NCBI GenBank assembly: GCA_964459465.1
Contig: CAYWLR010000012.1
Coordinates: 38,718 to 102,717, forward strand
Source of the DNA: CALAMC01 sp964459465
GTDB lineage: Bacteria > Zixibacteria > MSB-5A5 > GN15 > PGXB01
Direction: 5' to 3'
DNA: 64,000 nt
Shown: in pieces, positions 52,797 to 61,766 of the stretch
Layout: each line of letters begins with the position of its first letter
Numbering within the stretch: the stretch's first letter is position 1
The notes under the pieces: generated by a model
The model's database searches: none
Told to the model about the DNA's origin: nothing
The model's input: the letters and a program-made list of their open reading frames with translations, nothing else
Translations under genes and position numbers: made by a program

Positions 52797-54874
52797 GATT
52801 CGTCAATTTCAATGTTTTTATCGCGCGCCAGAAGCATTTCAACGGCCAGCAGGACGACCACCGCCCAGAGCACGACTTTCCATAACTCGCGGCCGTAACG
52901 TGATTCGGTAATGACTGGCCCGGCCGGTTTGTCATACGGCAGAACCTTGAGATTTTCCAGTTCCAGTATTTTCTCCAAGTGGTCGGCATCCACTGCCGCC
53001 AGGTCGCTTTCATCGGCAGAGACGTTGACGGCAAAAATATCCAGAACCCGGTCGTTCGCTTTCAATTGATATATGCCGGGCCGGTCGATGGGTTGGCAGT
53101 CGAACAACACTTGCCCGGATTGTTCCACTCCGGTCAGGACATAGCTGCGTTCATCCGGGGTGAACATGATGACTTGATTATCGGCCAGGGTGCGACCGGA
53201 CAGAGTCCGCTGGACCGAAGAGCCAACCGTGAAACTGCGGTCCGACTGTGAGGGGTCGCCGGCCAGGTACTCCATGGCTCTTATGACCATCGGGACGAAA
53301 AAGGAGTGGCTGGCCAGGTCGGTGTAGGCGGGGGAGAGCGGGGCGGCCATGACGATATATCGGCCCAACCCCGACGGTGCTTCCACCAAGGCCGCTTTCC
53401 CGTTCGAAAACCGGGCCAGGGTGCGGTTATTGTCACCGGAGGTAATATCCGGCAAGGCGTAGTATTTCAGGGTCGGCCCGGAATCAGCGCCGTCCCTTCC
53501 GAACGGCTGAAATATCGGGTGTGTGAAATCGAATCGTTCCAGAGTAAAATATCCCGCCCGGTTGAATGAACGCGGGATGGGCGACGCGAATTTCAGGTCG
53601 ACTTTCAAGCCGATCGACCGGTTGAATGAGGCGACATCGGTTTGTGCCCCAGGAACGAAGAAGACTCCGCCTCCGGCATCGACGAAACGGCTTATCTGCT
53701 GAAACATGGCGGCATCGAGTGTATCAACTCCGGCCAGAACCACGGCATCATAGTCCGACCACCTGACCGTAGCAGCCATATCGACTCCCATCGATTTGAC
53801 CATCCAGTATCGGGCCAATGTTTCCTCGGGTACCAGCGCCATGCGGATCAGTTCGCCGGAACCATCACCGTCGAAAATCAAGACATTAAACATAGCCGGG
53901 ATATAGAAGCTGAAAAAGAATTTGTTGTCGGGAGAGTAGCCGTCGTCGGACAGCTCAATTCGACCCGTGTGATGACCGGGAGCGGGCACCGTATGAGTGA
54001 ACAATAACGTCGCGTTAGCCCCGGAGTTTATTCTGTATTCTGATTGGCTGACGCGGACGCCGTCCAGGAACAGGGACGCCAGGAGTTCGGATTTGTCGAA
54101 ATTATCATAATTTTTTATTTCGGCCCGGATATTGAATGGTGAGCCAACCTCGATCAACTGACCGCCCATATCGATTCCAACCAGTCCGCAATTGCCGTCG
54201 GTTTCGACGGGCAACTCCGCGAGGTACATGGAGAAATTGTCAGGGACGGAATCGACCGGCTGGTCCAGGTTTATTTTCTGACGGTCGGTGATCAGATAAA
54301 TTTCTTTGTTAAGGCTTTTGGCTTGATGCAGGAAATTCACGGCGTCGTTTATGGCTTCGGCCAGATTTTCACGGTCATATCCGACCGAAGTTTTTTTCAG
54401 GATCTCTTCGGCGACGTCGCGGCTGAACAACCGCTGTCCGGCCGGATAATCCGGCGTCCGCTCAAAGGGAATTAAAATTACGTTGTCGGCTTCGCCGAAG
54501 CTTTGAAGGATGTCTTCCGATTTCTTGATTGCCAGATCAAAAAGCTGTCCGTCTTTGACCTGCCGGTTCATGGAGGCCGATTTGTCCAGCAGGATGGCCG
54601 CCGAAACCCCGGCGTGGGAGCCGATGTATCCGCCCTTTGTGGCGGGACGGGCGAAAGCCAGCACGGCCGTGAAGATTATCAGCATGCGTAACAGCAGCAG
54701 GAGCAATTGCCGGATTTTCAGTCGTCGGACCTGGCGTTTCTGCATCTGTTTGAGATGGCGTAGCGACGAGAATTCGACGATTTTGACCCGTCTTTTGGAA
54801 AACAGGTGAATCAGAAGGGGGATTATGGCCGCCACCGCGGCGAGTAATACAGCCGAGTTCAAAAAATTAAACAT
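52793..54874 (-). CDS. BatA-type membrane protein with von Willebrand factor A domain
   Basis: A 693-residue protein. The N-terminal BatA segment (first span about 8-25, then KRRVKIVEFSSLRHLKQMQK and a second span about 57-76) is typical of aerotolerance-type proteins. A VWA domain follows with the metal site DKSAS (97-101). Then come a long beta-rich region and a glutamine amidotransferase-like segment (about 360-420, VVLAGVDTLDAAMFQQISRFV). A C-terminal span lies near 665-682. Such proteins are common in FCB bacteria, near MoxR or TPR genes. Here a TPR gene lies 18 bases upstream. The function is not established. Confidence 0.8.
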   Translation of the reverse strand: MFNFLNSAVLLAAVAAIIPLLIHLFSKRRVKIVEFSSLRHLKQMQKRQVRRLKIRQLLLLLLRMLIIFTAVLAFARPATKGGYIGSHAGVSAAILLDKSASMNRQVKDGQLFDLAIKKSEDILQSFGEADNVILIPFERTPDYPAGQRLFSRDVAEEILKKTSVGYDRENLAEAINDAVNFLHQAKSLNKEIYLITDRQKINLDQPVDSVPDNFSMYLAELPVETDGNCGLVGIDMGGQLIEVGSPFNIRAEIKNYDNFDKSELLASLFLDGVRVSQSEYRINSGANATLLFTHTVPAPGHHTGRIELSDDGYSPDNKFFFSFYIPAMFNVLIFDGDGSGELIRMALVPEETLARYWMVKSMGVDMAATVRWSDYDAVVLAGVDTLDAAMFQQISRFVDAGGGVFFVPGAQTDVASFNRSIGLKVDLKFASPIPRSFNRAGYFTLERFDFTHPIFQPFGRDGADSGPTLKYYALPDITSGDNNRTLARFSNGKAALVEAPSGLGRYIVMAAPLSPAYTDLASHSFFVPMVIRAMEYLAGDPSQSDRSFTVGSSVQRTLSGRTLADNQVIMFTPDERSYVLTGVEQSGQVLFDCQPIDRPGIYQLKANDRVLDIFAVNVSADESDLAAVDADHLEKILELENLKVLPYDKPAGPVITESRYGRELWKVVLWAVVVLLAVEMLLARDKNIEIDES

Positions 54875-54892
54875 GATCGATGCCAGATTTTG

Positions 54893-56809
54893 CTATTCGG
54901 TATATGGTTGTTTTGTGTATCTGGTGCAGAGTTCATGGTTATGAACGGAAATAGGCGCGTTCAAGGCTTCCCGGTAATACGACAGCGCCCGTTCCCGGTT
55001 GCCCCGGAGGTCGTAAATTTTACCGAGAGTTATCAGAATGTCGCCCAGATAAAACGACCGCGTTTCCAAAAATAAAGCCGTTTCCAAAAGGTTGATGGCC
55101 TCGTCCAAGTCGCCCATGCCGAACAGGGCCATTCCAGTCCAGTATCGCGGGGTCGGATCGTCATGGCTCCGGGAGATTAACTCTTCCGCCCAGTAATGGG
55201 CATCGCCGAAATAGGCGTCGGCGGCCGATGAATCATGCCACGGTCCCGGGGATTTTTTCATCCTGCCCAGAAACAGCAGAAAACTGATTTTCCCGGGAAT
55301 TGATTTTTCCAGGCTGTAATAGTTTTCGGCCAGTTCAATGGCCGCGGCAGTATCGCCTTTTATGGCCATGATTTCTGCCTTTTGAAGTTGACTAGTGACG
55401 TAGGTCGTGTCGATATCGATGACCCGGTCAAAGTATTCCAGAGCGGTTTCGTAGTCACCGTTAATCAGATCGATATTGCCGAGTACCTGAAAGTAGATGG
55501 CCCGGGCCGAATCCAGACTAACCAGTTTTTCATAAGCCTCTTTGGCCCGATAGTACTGACCGGTCTGGAAACATAACCCGGCCAGTTTCCGCCAGGTGTC
55601 CAGCGAGTCGGTTCGGTATCGATCGTATCGGGCCATTTGATCCAGATACTCGAACTGCCGATCGATCTGCATCAGGACCCCGGCGCGTCCGGCATAAAAA
55701 TCGAACAGGCCGCGGTGAAATTCGATAGTGTCGATGTAATTGACCCAGTCCTGCTGGAGGGAGTCCATTGGCCGGCCGAAAATCTCCTGAAGGTTTTTCA
55801 GCACGGTCAAATCATCGGACTGTATGTACCACTGTTTGACTTTGGTCGGGCCGTATTGGTCGGCCAGATACTTGACAAAAGACCCGGCCGCGACTTCGGC
55901 GGTATGAGGGTCGGCGGCATAATACCCCGACGACGTCAACAGGTCACGGATTACGGGGGGAGCGCCCTCGGCCATTATTTTTTTCATGTCGTACGCATTG
56001 AATTCAAAATACGCGGCCAGCCCCTCCAGTATGAACGGCGGCGTGTAGCCCCACAACCGCAGCAGGCTGAACATATTCGGCAGAATCGATTCGCTCGATA
56101 TGAAGGAATGGCTATAAATGGTATATATACTGTTTCGAGATGGGTCCATCATGTAGCCAAAACGGCTGTCCCAGTTTATATTTTTCATGGGGCAGGGGCA
56201 GAGAAACAGGTTGATGCGGCTGGACAGGGACAGTCCGAACAGGTCGTGAAATCGATTCAGTTCTGCCTCCAAATACGTTTTCAGCGAATTCCAGTGAAAA
56301 TCGGCCAATGAATTAGGCACGAAATAGAAATCGAAATTGGCGCTGGGATTGGATTTAAAAGGGAAATCGCCCGCGAAGCCATAGGAACAGCCGGACGTGT
56401 CGATTTTTATTATTTGTCGCGGGCTGACAAGTAGTTGATAAAGGGCGCCCTGTTTGCCGGGAATGTTTTCGAAGCGGGCCGGGAGATTAAACTCGATACG
56501 GAACCGTTCGGCGGTGCTGTACGGCTTTTCGCCGACAGTGGTCAAATGGACGTCGAAATCGGCAAACATGGAGTCGACCGACGTGACATTTAAATTCAGA
56601 CACATATTCGCGATAAAAATATTCTGTGATGTCCCGGCGACGATTTCGGCGGTGTCGCGGATGATCTCGAAGTATTTGTCGATATGGGCCGGTTTTTGAC
56701 GCACAATGAACTCCAGTTCGAGACCGTCAACCGTCTGTGCCGTAAGAGGCCAAAAGCCCGGGAATACGGTGCAAAGAGTAATAATCGTGTACAATATCAG
56801 CCTGGTCAT
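54893..56809 (-). CDS. Exported protein with gluzincin-like region lacking HExxH, plus TPR repeats
   Basis: A 638-residue protein with a signal peptide ending in LTAQ. Residues about 150-330 resemble the peptidase MA family: PFILEGLAAYFE matches its closing EGLA motif, but the expected HExxH just before is absent (MFSLLRLWGY stands there), so protease activity is unlikely. The C-terminal 300 residues are TPR repeats (GQYYRAKEAYEKLVSLDSA, GDYETALEYFDRVIDIDTT and GNRERALSYYREALNAPIS). ATG 56809 gives the best signal peptide; a TTG at 56836 overlapping the comB stop is the alternative. Together with the VWA protein it may form an envelope complex. Confidence 0.65.
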   Translation of the reverse strand: MTRLILYTIITLCTVFPGFWPLTAQTVDGLELEFIVRQKPAHIDKYFEIIRDTAEIVAGTSQNIFIANMCLNLNVTSVDSMFADFDVHLTTVGEKPYSTAERFRIEFNLPARFENIPGKQGALYQLLVSPRQIIKIDTSGCSYGFAGDFPFKSNPSANFDFYFVPNSLADFHWNSLKTYLEAELNRFHDLFGLSLSSRINLFLCPCPMKNINWDSRFGYMMDPSRNSIYTIYSHSFISSESILPNMFSLLRLWGYTPPFILEGLAAYFEFNAYDMKKIMAEGAPPVIRDLLTSSGYYAADPHTAEVAAGSFVKYLADQYGPTKVKQWYIQSDDLTVLKNLQEIFGRPMDSLQQDWVNYIDTIEFHRGLFDFYAGRAGVLMQIDRQFEYLDQMARYDRYRTDSLDTWRKLAGLCFQTGQYYRAKEAYEKLVSLDSARAIYFQVLGNIDLINGDYETALEYFDRVIDIDTTYVTSQLQKAEIMAIKGDTAAAIELAENYYSLEKSIPGKISFLLFLGRMKKSPGPWHDSSAADAYFGDAHYWAEELISRSHDDPTPRYWTGMALFGMGDLDEAINLLETALFLETRSFYLGDILITLGKIYDLRGNRERALSYYREALNAPISVHNHELCTRYTKQPYTE

Positions 56810-56832
56810 GGTCACGTTATTTCTTATACGTC

Positions 56833-57561
56833 TCAATCGCCACCAGCGACGATAAGATTGTTTTTATAAAATGGCAGTATTGGCAAAGAATCCGGCTGTG
56901 AAGATAGACGGACGTCGTCGACAAAACCGAGTTCTGCCAGCAAACGGCCATGTTCCCCGCCGGCAATGACGCGCGCCAGGTCGGCCCGGCTATTTTCGAA
57001 TAAAATCAACGCCAGAGATGCCGCGTCGTTGAGTTCCACTTTCATTTTTTTTTCGTGTATCAATTTGTGAATCAGCATCCCTCCGCATAAGGTATCTTCG
57101 AGGGAGAAATCGCCATCATTTCCGGCACAGAGGATGGCTACATCCAATCCGGCCCGTGAAATGAAATCGGTTACCATGGAGATATTAACAAAGGCACCGG
57201 TCAGGCTGAACGAGGATGATATGGAGGCTCGGTAGCTTCTGGTTCCATTGGTGGTGGTCATAATAATAGTTTTGCCTTTGACGCCTTTTTCCACGAATTC
57301 CATCGGCGAGTTGCCGAGGTCGAAATTGTCGATTTTTAGTCCCCCGCGCTCACCTGCCAGAAGGGTCGTGTCGGAGCCGATATTGCTGCGCATTTCGGCC
57401 GCCTCATGGGGCTCTTCCACCGGTATGATGGCGCGGGCGCCCTCCTTGAGCGCCTTGCAGATGGTGGTCGAAGCCCGCAGTATATCGATGTTAACTACGG
57501 CGCGGTTTTCGAAGCGCCGCTCTTTGGCCCGGCCCGGAATTAAATACAGTTCTATACGCAT
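56833..57561 (-). CDS. comB: 2-phosphosulfolactate phosphatase family protein (ComB)
   Basis: A 242-residue protein with the ComB pattern: NIDILRASTTICKALKEGARAIIPVEE, LLAGERGGLKI, FDLGNSPMEF and TTTNGTRSYRA. In methanogens ComB makes sulfolactate for coenzyme M; in bacteria the family is frequent, and the substrate is often unclear. The start overlaps the gcvT stop (TAATG), so the two are coupled. Confidence 0.9.
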   Translation of the reverse strand: MRIELYLIPGRAKERRFENRAVVNIDILRASTTICKALKEGARAIIPVEEPHEAAEMRSNIGSDTTLLAGERGGLKIDNFDLGNSPMEFVEKGVKGKTIIMTTTNGTRSYRASISSSFSLTGAFVNISMVTDFISRAGLDVAILCAGNDGDFSLEDTLCGGMLIHKLIHEKKMKVELNDAASLALILFENSRADLARVIAGGEHGRLLAELGFVDDVRLSSQPDSLPILPFYKNNLIVAGGD

Positions 57562-58670
57562 TACCGGTGTGATCCCTCTTTGTAAAACGGCGGTTTAACC
57601 ACGACGGCTCCGAACAGTCTGTCGCGGATTTTCACGTCAACCCGATTGCCGAGATTGGTCAATTCCCGTTTCAGATAGCCCATAGCGATCGGTTTGCCGA
57701 GCGACGGCGATACGGTACCCGACGTCACCTGCCCGACAACTTTGCCCTCGTGCATTAATTCATAACCGTGGCGGGGGAAAGCACGCCCTTCGATTTCAAG
57801 ACAGATCAGCCGCCGCGACGGTTTATCTTCTTTTTGTCTGACAAGGACGTCGCGGGCGATGAAATCACCCTTTTCGGGTTTTACGATCCAGGCCAACCCC
57901 GCCTCAATGGGGGTTGTAGTCTGGTCGATGTCGTTGCCATAGAGCGTCATTTTCATTTCCAGCCGAAGCGAATCGCGGGCGCCCAGCCCGATCAGTTTCA
58001 TGTCGTGTTTTTTGCCGGCGTCCATAGTCATTTTCCATAAATCGTCGCATTGTTCATTGGGAATGTACATTTCGAAACCGTCTTCGCCGGTATAGCCGGT
58101 GCGCGAAAGGAGTACATTATATTTACCGATTTTAACGGTCGTGACATTATAGTACGGCAACGATTCGAAATCATAATCGGACATTTCGCTGATGACCGTC
58201 TGTGCATTGGGCCCCTGTATGGCCAGCAAGCCGTAATCATCCGACCTATTGACCAGATTGACATTACCGGGTTTATGGGAATGCAACCAGTCGAAGTCTT
58301 TTTGCAGATTGGCGGCGTTGACCACGAGCATATATTGATCCGGCAGGCGATAAACCAGAAGGTCGTCGACAATTCCGCCGTTTTCGTAACACATGCAGGA
58401 GTATTGTATCTGTCCGATGTCAAGGGCCGAGACGTCGTTGGTCGTCATTTTCTGAAGGAATTCCAGTGCTCCGGGGCCGGAGACGAAAAACTCGCCCATG
58501 TGTGACAAGTCAAAGAGGCCGACATTTTTACGCACGGCCAGATGTTCCTCGGTGATGCCGCTGTACTGGATGGGCATCATGTATCCGGCAAAAGGAACCA
58601 TTTTGGCACCCATCGCCAGATGATATTCATTAAACGGGGTAAGTTTTACCTCGGATGCGGTTTCTGACAT
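57561..58670 (-). CDS. gcvT: Aminomethyltransferase GcvT
   Basis: A 369-residue T protein of the glycine cleavage system. It has LFDLSHMGEFFVSGPGAL near the N-terminus, the folate-site Asp in the MTTNDVSALDIGQIQYSCM region, and the C-terminal barrel (VTSGTVSPSLGKPIAMGYL). It transfers the aminomethyl carbon to tetrahydrofolate. No gcvH or gcvP is nearby. The ATG abuts the acn stop with no gap. Length matches the family (about 360-370). Confidence 0.93.
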   Translation of the reverse strand: MSETASEVKLTPFNEYHLAMGAKMVPFAGYMMPIQYSGITEEHLAVRKNVGLFDLSHMGEFFVSGPGALEFLQKMTTNDVSALDIGQIQYSCMCYENGGIVDDLLVYRLPDQYMLVVNAANLQKDFDWLHSHKPGNVNLVNRSDDYGLLAIQGPNAQTVISEMSDYDFESLPYYNVTTVKIGKYNVLLSRTGYTGEDGFEMYIPNEQCDDLWKMTMDAGKKHDMKLIGLGARDSLRLEMKMTLYGNDIDQTTTPIEAGLAWIVKPEKGDFIARDVLVRQKEDKPSRRLICLEIEGRAFPRHGYELMHEGKVVGQVTSGTVSPSLGKPIAMGYLKRELTNLGNRVDVKIRDRLFGAVVVKPPFYKEGSHR

Positions 58671-60602
58671 TTACTTGCCTCCGGAGCGAGTATAGTTCAA
58701 CAGGCCGCCGGCCAGAATTATATCGCGATGCCGCCGGGCCAGATGATCGATTTTCATGGTATAAGTCTGACCTTTGGTCTTATTGACCAGTGTCAAAGTC
58801 GGGCTGTCGGCCAATTCCCTTTTAGCGTTGGGCATTTCAAGAAGGTCGGTCTGGTCGATTTTGTCATAGTCGGACGGATCGGCAAAGACGGCCGGGATGA
58901 TTCCGAAATTAATCAGATTGGCCAGGTGGATGCGCGCAAAGCCCTTAACCGCGACCATTTTAATACCGAGATACATCGGCGCCAGCGCGGCGTGTTCGCG
59001 CGAAGAACCCTGGCCGTAGTTATCGCCGCCGACAATAAAACCGCCGCCCTTTTCTTTGGCCCGTTTGGAGAAATCCGGGTCAACCTGATAATACACGTAC
59101 TCGGCGATTTTGGGAATATTGGAGCGCAAAGGCAAAACCTTGGCTCCGGCGGGCATGATATGGTCGGTGGTGATATTGTCGCCGACTTTGAGCAGAACTT
59201 CGCCCTCGATTTTTTCGGCCAGAGGCTGGTTTATCGGAAGCGGGGCGATGTTGGGTCCGCGCCTGACTTCCACTTTAGCCGGCGTTTTCGACGGCGGGAT
59301 TATGCCAGAGTCATCTATTTTTAACGTTTTCGGCATGGTTATTTTGGGGTACTTGCCCAATTTGCGCGGGTCGGTTATGGTTCCGAACAAGGCGGCGGCG
59401 ACACAGGTTTCGACGCTGGCCAGATAGACATTGGCGTCCTTGGTGCCGGATCGTCCGGGGAAATTGCGGTTGAATGAACGCACGGAAACACCGCCGGAGT
59501 TGGGCGCCTGACCCATGCCGATACATGGCCCGCAAGCGCTTTCGATGACGCGGGCGCCTGAGGCGATGATATCGGTCAGGGCGCCATTGGCGGCGATGGC
59601 TTCGAAGACCTGCTTGGAGCCGGGTGTCACCGTCATCGAAACGCTGGGGAAGACCTTTTTGCCTTTCATGAGCCTGGCGGTGGCCATCAAGTCATTGTAT
59701 GACGAATTGGTGCAGCTGCCGACGCAAACCTGATCCACCGGCAGCTTCTTAAGTTTGCGGACTTCGATGACATTATCCGGGGAATGAGGCTGGGCGATAA
59801 GCGGCTCAAGTTTGTCGAGGTGAATTTTCACTACACGGGCGTATGAGGCATCGGGGTCGGCTTCCATTTTGCGCCAGACCTTGGGGCGCTTTTGTAATTT
59901 CAGGAAATCTTTGGTTTTTTCATCGGAGGGGAAAAGCGACGTGGTTGCGCCCAGCTCGGCGCCCATGTTGGTGATAGTGGCTCTTTGCGGGACGGTCAGC
60001 GAGGCCACTCCAGGGCCGCCGTACTCGATGATATTGCCAACGCCGCCTTTGACGGTTAAAATTCGAAGGACTTCAAGGATGATATCTTTGGCGGTAACAA
60101 AAGGTTTAAGGGAGCCGGTCAAGTGAACATTTATTATGTTGGGCATTTTCATATAGAACGGCCCGCCGCCCATTGCACAGGCGACATCCAGCCCGCCCGC
60201 GCCGATGGCCAGCATGCCCAGGCCGCCGCCGGTCGGGGTATGCGAATCGGAACCCAGGAGGGTTTTGCCGGGAGCGCCAAAACGTTCGAGATGGACCTGG
60301 TGGCAGATACCATTGCCGGGTCGGGAGAAGTAGATGCCGTATTTGGCCGCGACCGTCTGCAAATACTGGTGGTCGTCGGCGTTTTCAAACGACGCCTGAA
60401 GCATGTTGTGGTCAACGTAGGAAACCGAAATCTCGGTTTTGACTTTTTTAAGACCGAGCGCTTCGAACTGCAGGTAAGCCATGGTTCCGGTGGCGTCCTG
60501 TGTCAGAGTCTGGTCGATTTTGATGGCGATATCTTCGCCGGGTTTCATATTCCCGGTAACAAGATGCTCGGCGATGATTTTTTCGGCTAAATTCTTTCCC
60601 AT
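58671..60602 (-). CDS. acn: Aconitate hydratase
   Basis: A 643-residue aconitase of the short type. Cluster ligands are visible in VCVGSCTNSSYN (first Cys) and ESACGPCIGMGQAPNSGG (second and third). The swivel domain holds GDNITTDHIMPAG and the active-site QGSSREHAALAP. It converts citrate to isocitrate in the TCA cycle. A TAGGAG ribosome site precedes the ATG. It heads a unit of seven genes. Confidence 0.95.
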   Translation of the reverse strand: MGKNLAEKIIAEHLVTGNMKPGEDIAIKIDQTLTQDATGTMAYLQFEALGLKKVKTEISVSYVDHNMLQASFENADDHQYLQTVAAKYGIYFSRPGNGICHQVHLERFGAPGKTLLGSDSHTPTGGGLGMLAIGAGGLDVACAMGGGPFYMKMPNIINVHLTGSLKPFVTAKDIILEVLRILTVKGGVGNIIEYGGPGVASLTVPQRATITNMGAELGATTSLFPSDEKTKDFLKLQKRPKVWRKMEADPDASYARVVKIHLDKLEPLIAQPHSPDNVIEVRKLKKLPVDQVCVGSCTNSSYNDLMATARLMKGKKVFPSVSMTVTPGSKQVFEAIAANGALTDIIASGARVIESACGPCIGMGQAPNSGGVSVRSFNRNFPGRSGTKDANVYLASVETCVAAALFGTITDPRKLGKYPKITMPKTLKIDDSGIIPPSKTPAKVEVRRGPNIAPLPINQPLAEKIEGEVLLKVGDNITTDHIMPAGAKVLPLRSNIPKIAEYVYYQVDPDFSKRAKEKGGGFIVGGDNYGQGSSREHAALAPMYLGIKMVAVKGFARIHLANLINFGIIPAVFADPSDYDKIDQTDLLEMPNAKRELADSPTLTLVNKTKGQTYTMKIDHLARRHRDIILAGGLLNYTRSGGK

Positions 60603-60741
60603 AATATACTCCTATATCAAAAATTCCACGTCCAGCAGAATCTATCAAAAAACCCCAAAAGTGCCCGGTTGTCAATGGATTATTTTTACGTGCGGGTACC
60701 CGTTTTAGGAACAATAATATTACGTAATCGGTCGGCCCGGA

Positions 60742-60770
60742 TTAAAAAAATAGGCCTTTTGAAATATAAT
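60742..60770 (+). promoter_or_regulatory. Candidate sigma-70 promoter for the cupin gene
   Basis: TTAAAA (60742-60747), 17 bases, a perfect TATAAT (60765-60770), about 45 bases before the ATG at 60820. Confidence 0.45.
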
Positions 60771-60819
60771 GCAGTCTGGTACCTTAGATTTAAAAGATTT
60801 AAAAAAGGAGATTTTAATT

Positions 60820-61173
60820 ATGGGATTTGTTGAACTCGAAAAATTGCCGGAGTTGACCATCGCCGAGGGCATTACCGGGCGGGCGGTGACGGCCGACACG
60901 GTTACGGTTATGCACGTGGTCTTGAAGGCCGGGGCGATTATCCCCGAACATGCCCATTATCATGAGCAGGTGGTTAATGTCATCGAAGGCGAGATGGAAA
61001 TGATGGTCGAGGGTAAGCCGTTTCGACTGGTTCCGGGCAAGGTTCTCGTTTTGCCGCCCAATGTCGTCCATTCGGGCAGAGTCATTTCGGAATGCAAGGT
61101 GGTTGACGTATTTCATCCCGTGCGTAAGGATTTTGCCGGGTCAAGTTTTGGCGGGTATCCGGGGAAGAAGTAA
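60820..61173 (+). CDS. Small cupin-domain protein
   Basis: A 117-residue single cupin. The first metal motif is PEHAHYHEQVVNVIEGEMEM (His, His and Glu in the G(x)5HxH(x)3-4E order). The second motif is partial (LPPNVVHSGR, with the expected His). A GFVELEKLPEL N-terminus and KVVDVFHPVRKDF end agree with the widespread cupin_2 proteins that act as metal-dependent small enzymes or sensors. AAGGAG lies nine bases upstream of the ATG. The substrate is unknown. Confidence 0.85.
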   Translation: MGFVELEKLPELTIAEGITGRAVTADTVTVMHVVLKAGAIIPEHAHYHEQVVNVIEGEMEMMVEGKPFRLVPGKVLVLPPNVVHSGRVISECKVVDVFHPVRKDFAGSSFGGYPGKK

Positions 61174-61766
61174 CGGGCTTTGTGGGGCTAATATTTCCCC
61201 GGCGGCAGGAACCCATTCTGGCCGCAATCTTAATATCATTGCCGACCTGGCCGAAGGTACTGAAGAATGAAGCGCGGGAATCCGGTTTTTGATTTGTCCC
61301 GCCGGAAGCATGAAAAGGCCGATCATACGATTCAGGGCGTAAGGGATTATCGATGTTTCCCGTCAATTGGGCCGTTTACAGGGTTACAAAAATTATCGGG
61401 TTCGGGACATGAAAGGTGCAAAAAATCCTTGCAACCTTTTCCTTGACTCCTTAAATTTATTTTGAAATCGAAATCCGAAGGAATCGAATAATTCGCGGAT
61501 TTCAAAAGATCGAATTATCGGACTAGTTTGTCGTGAAAAGTCGCTGATGGCAACCCGGCTTTATTAGCCTGATTTCAGGCTGGAGGGAATGCCTATGCTA
61601 AGATGATGAATTAAACCCACTTAGCTCTGGTAGGTCGGGTTCCGAATCCCGACGCAGTGGGGATGAGAAACCCGACATCATATTAGTGTGAAAGTGAAAT
61701 GCCGGCGGGGCAAAACCGCTTGGCGGAAATGAAATAACCATTATATTTCATGAAGGGAGGTGAGAT
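61174..61766 (+). other. Long non-coding region with several hairpins
   Basis: 593 bases without a supported gene. Structures seen: a bulged hairpin with a short T tract at 61412-61440, possibly the cupin terminator; an eight-base inverted repeat GAAATCCG (61470-61477) / CGGATTTC (61496-61503) enclosing CGAAT/ATTCG; a hairpin AGCCTG-ATTT-CAGGCT (61566-61581); competing GTCGGG hairpins at 61634-61676; and ATGAAAT/ATTTCAT (61729-61735 and 61745-61751) just before the ribosome site GGGAGGTGA. The last parts would lie in the leader of the next gene. Confidence 0.5.
61634..61676 (+). repeat. Palindromic element with two alternative pairings
   Basis: GTCGGG (61634-61639) can pair with CCCGAC at 61648-61653 or, as GTCGGGTT, with AACCCGAC at 61669-61676. 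It may be a dispersed palindromic (REP-like) element or a switching leader. Only one copy is seen in this window, so the repeat label is provisional. Confidence 0.4.

Noticed and set aside
61634..61653. Possible tRNA T-arm, because GGTTCCGAATCC resembles the GGTTCGAATCC signature
   Set aside because: The loop and stem lengths are wrong, and no acceptor stem, D-arm or anticodon arm can be found around it.
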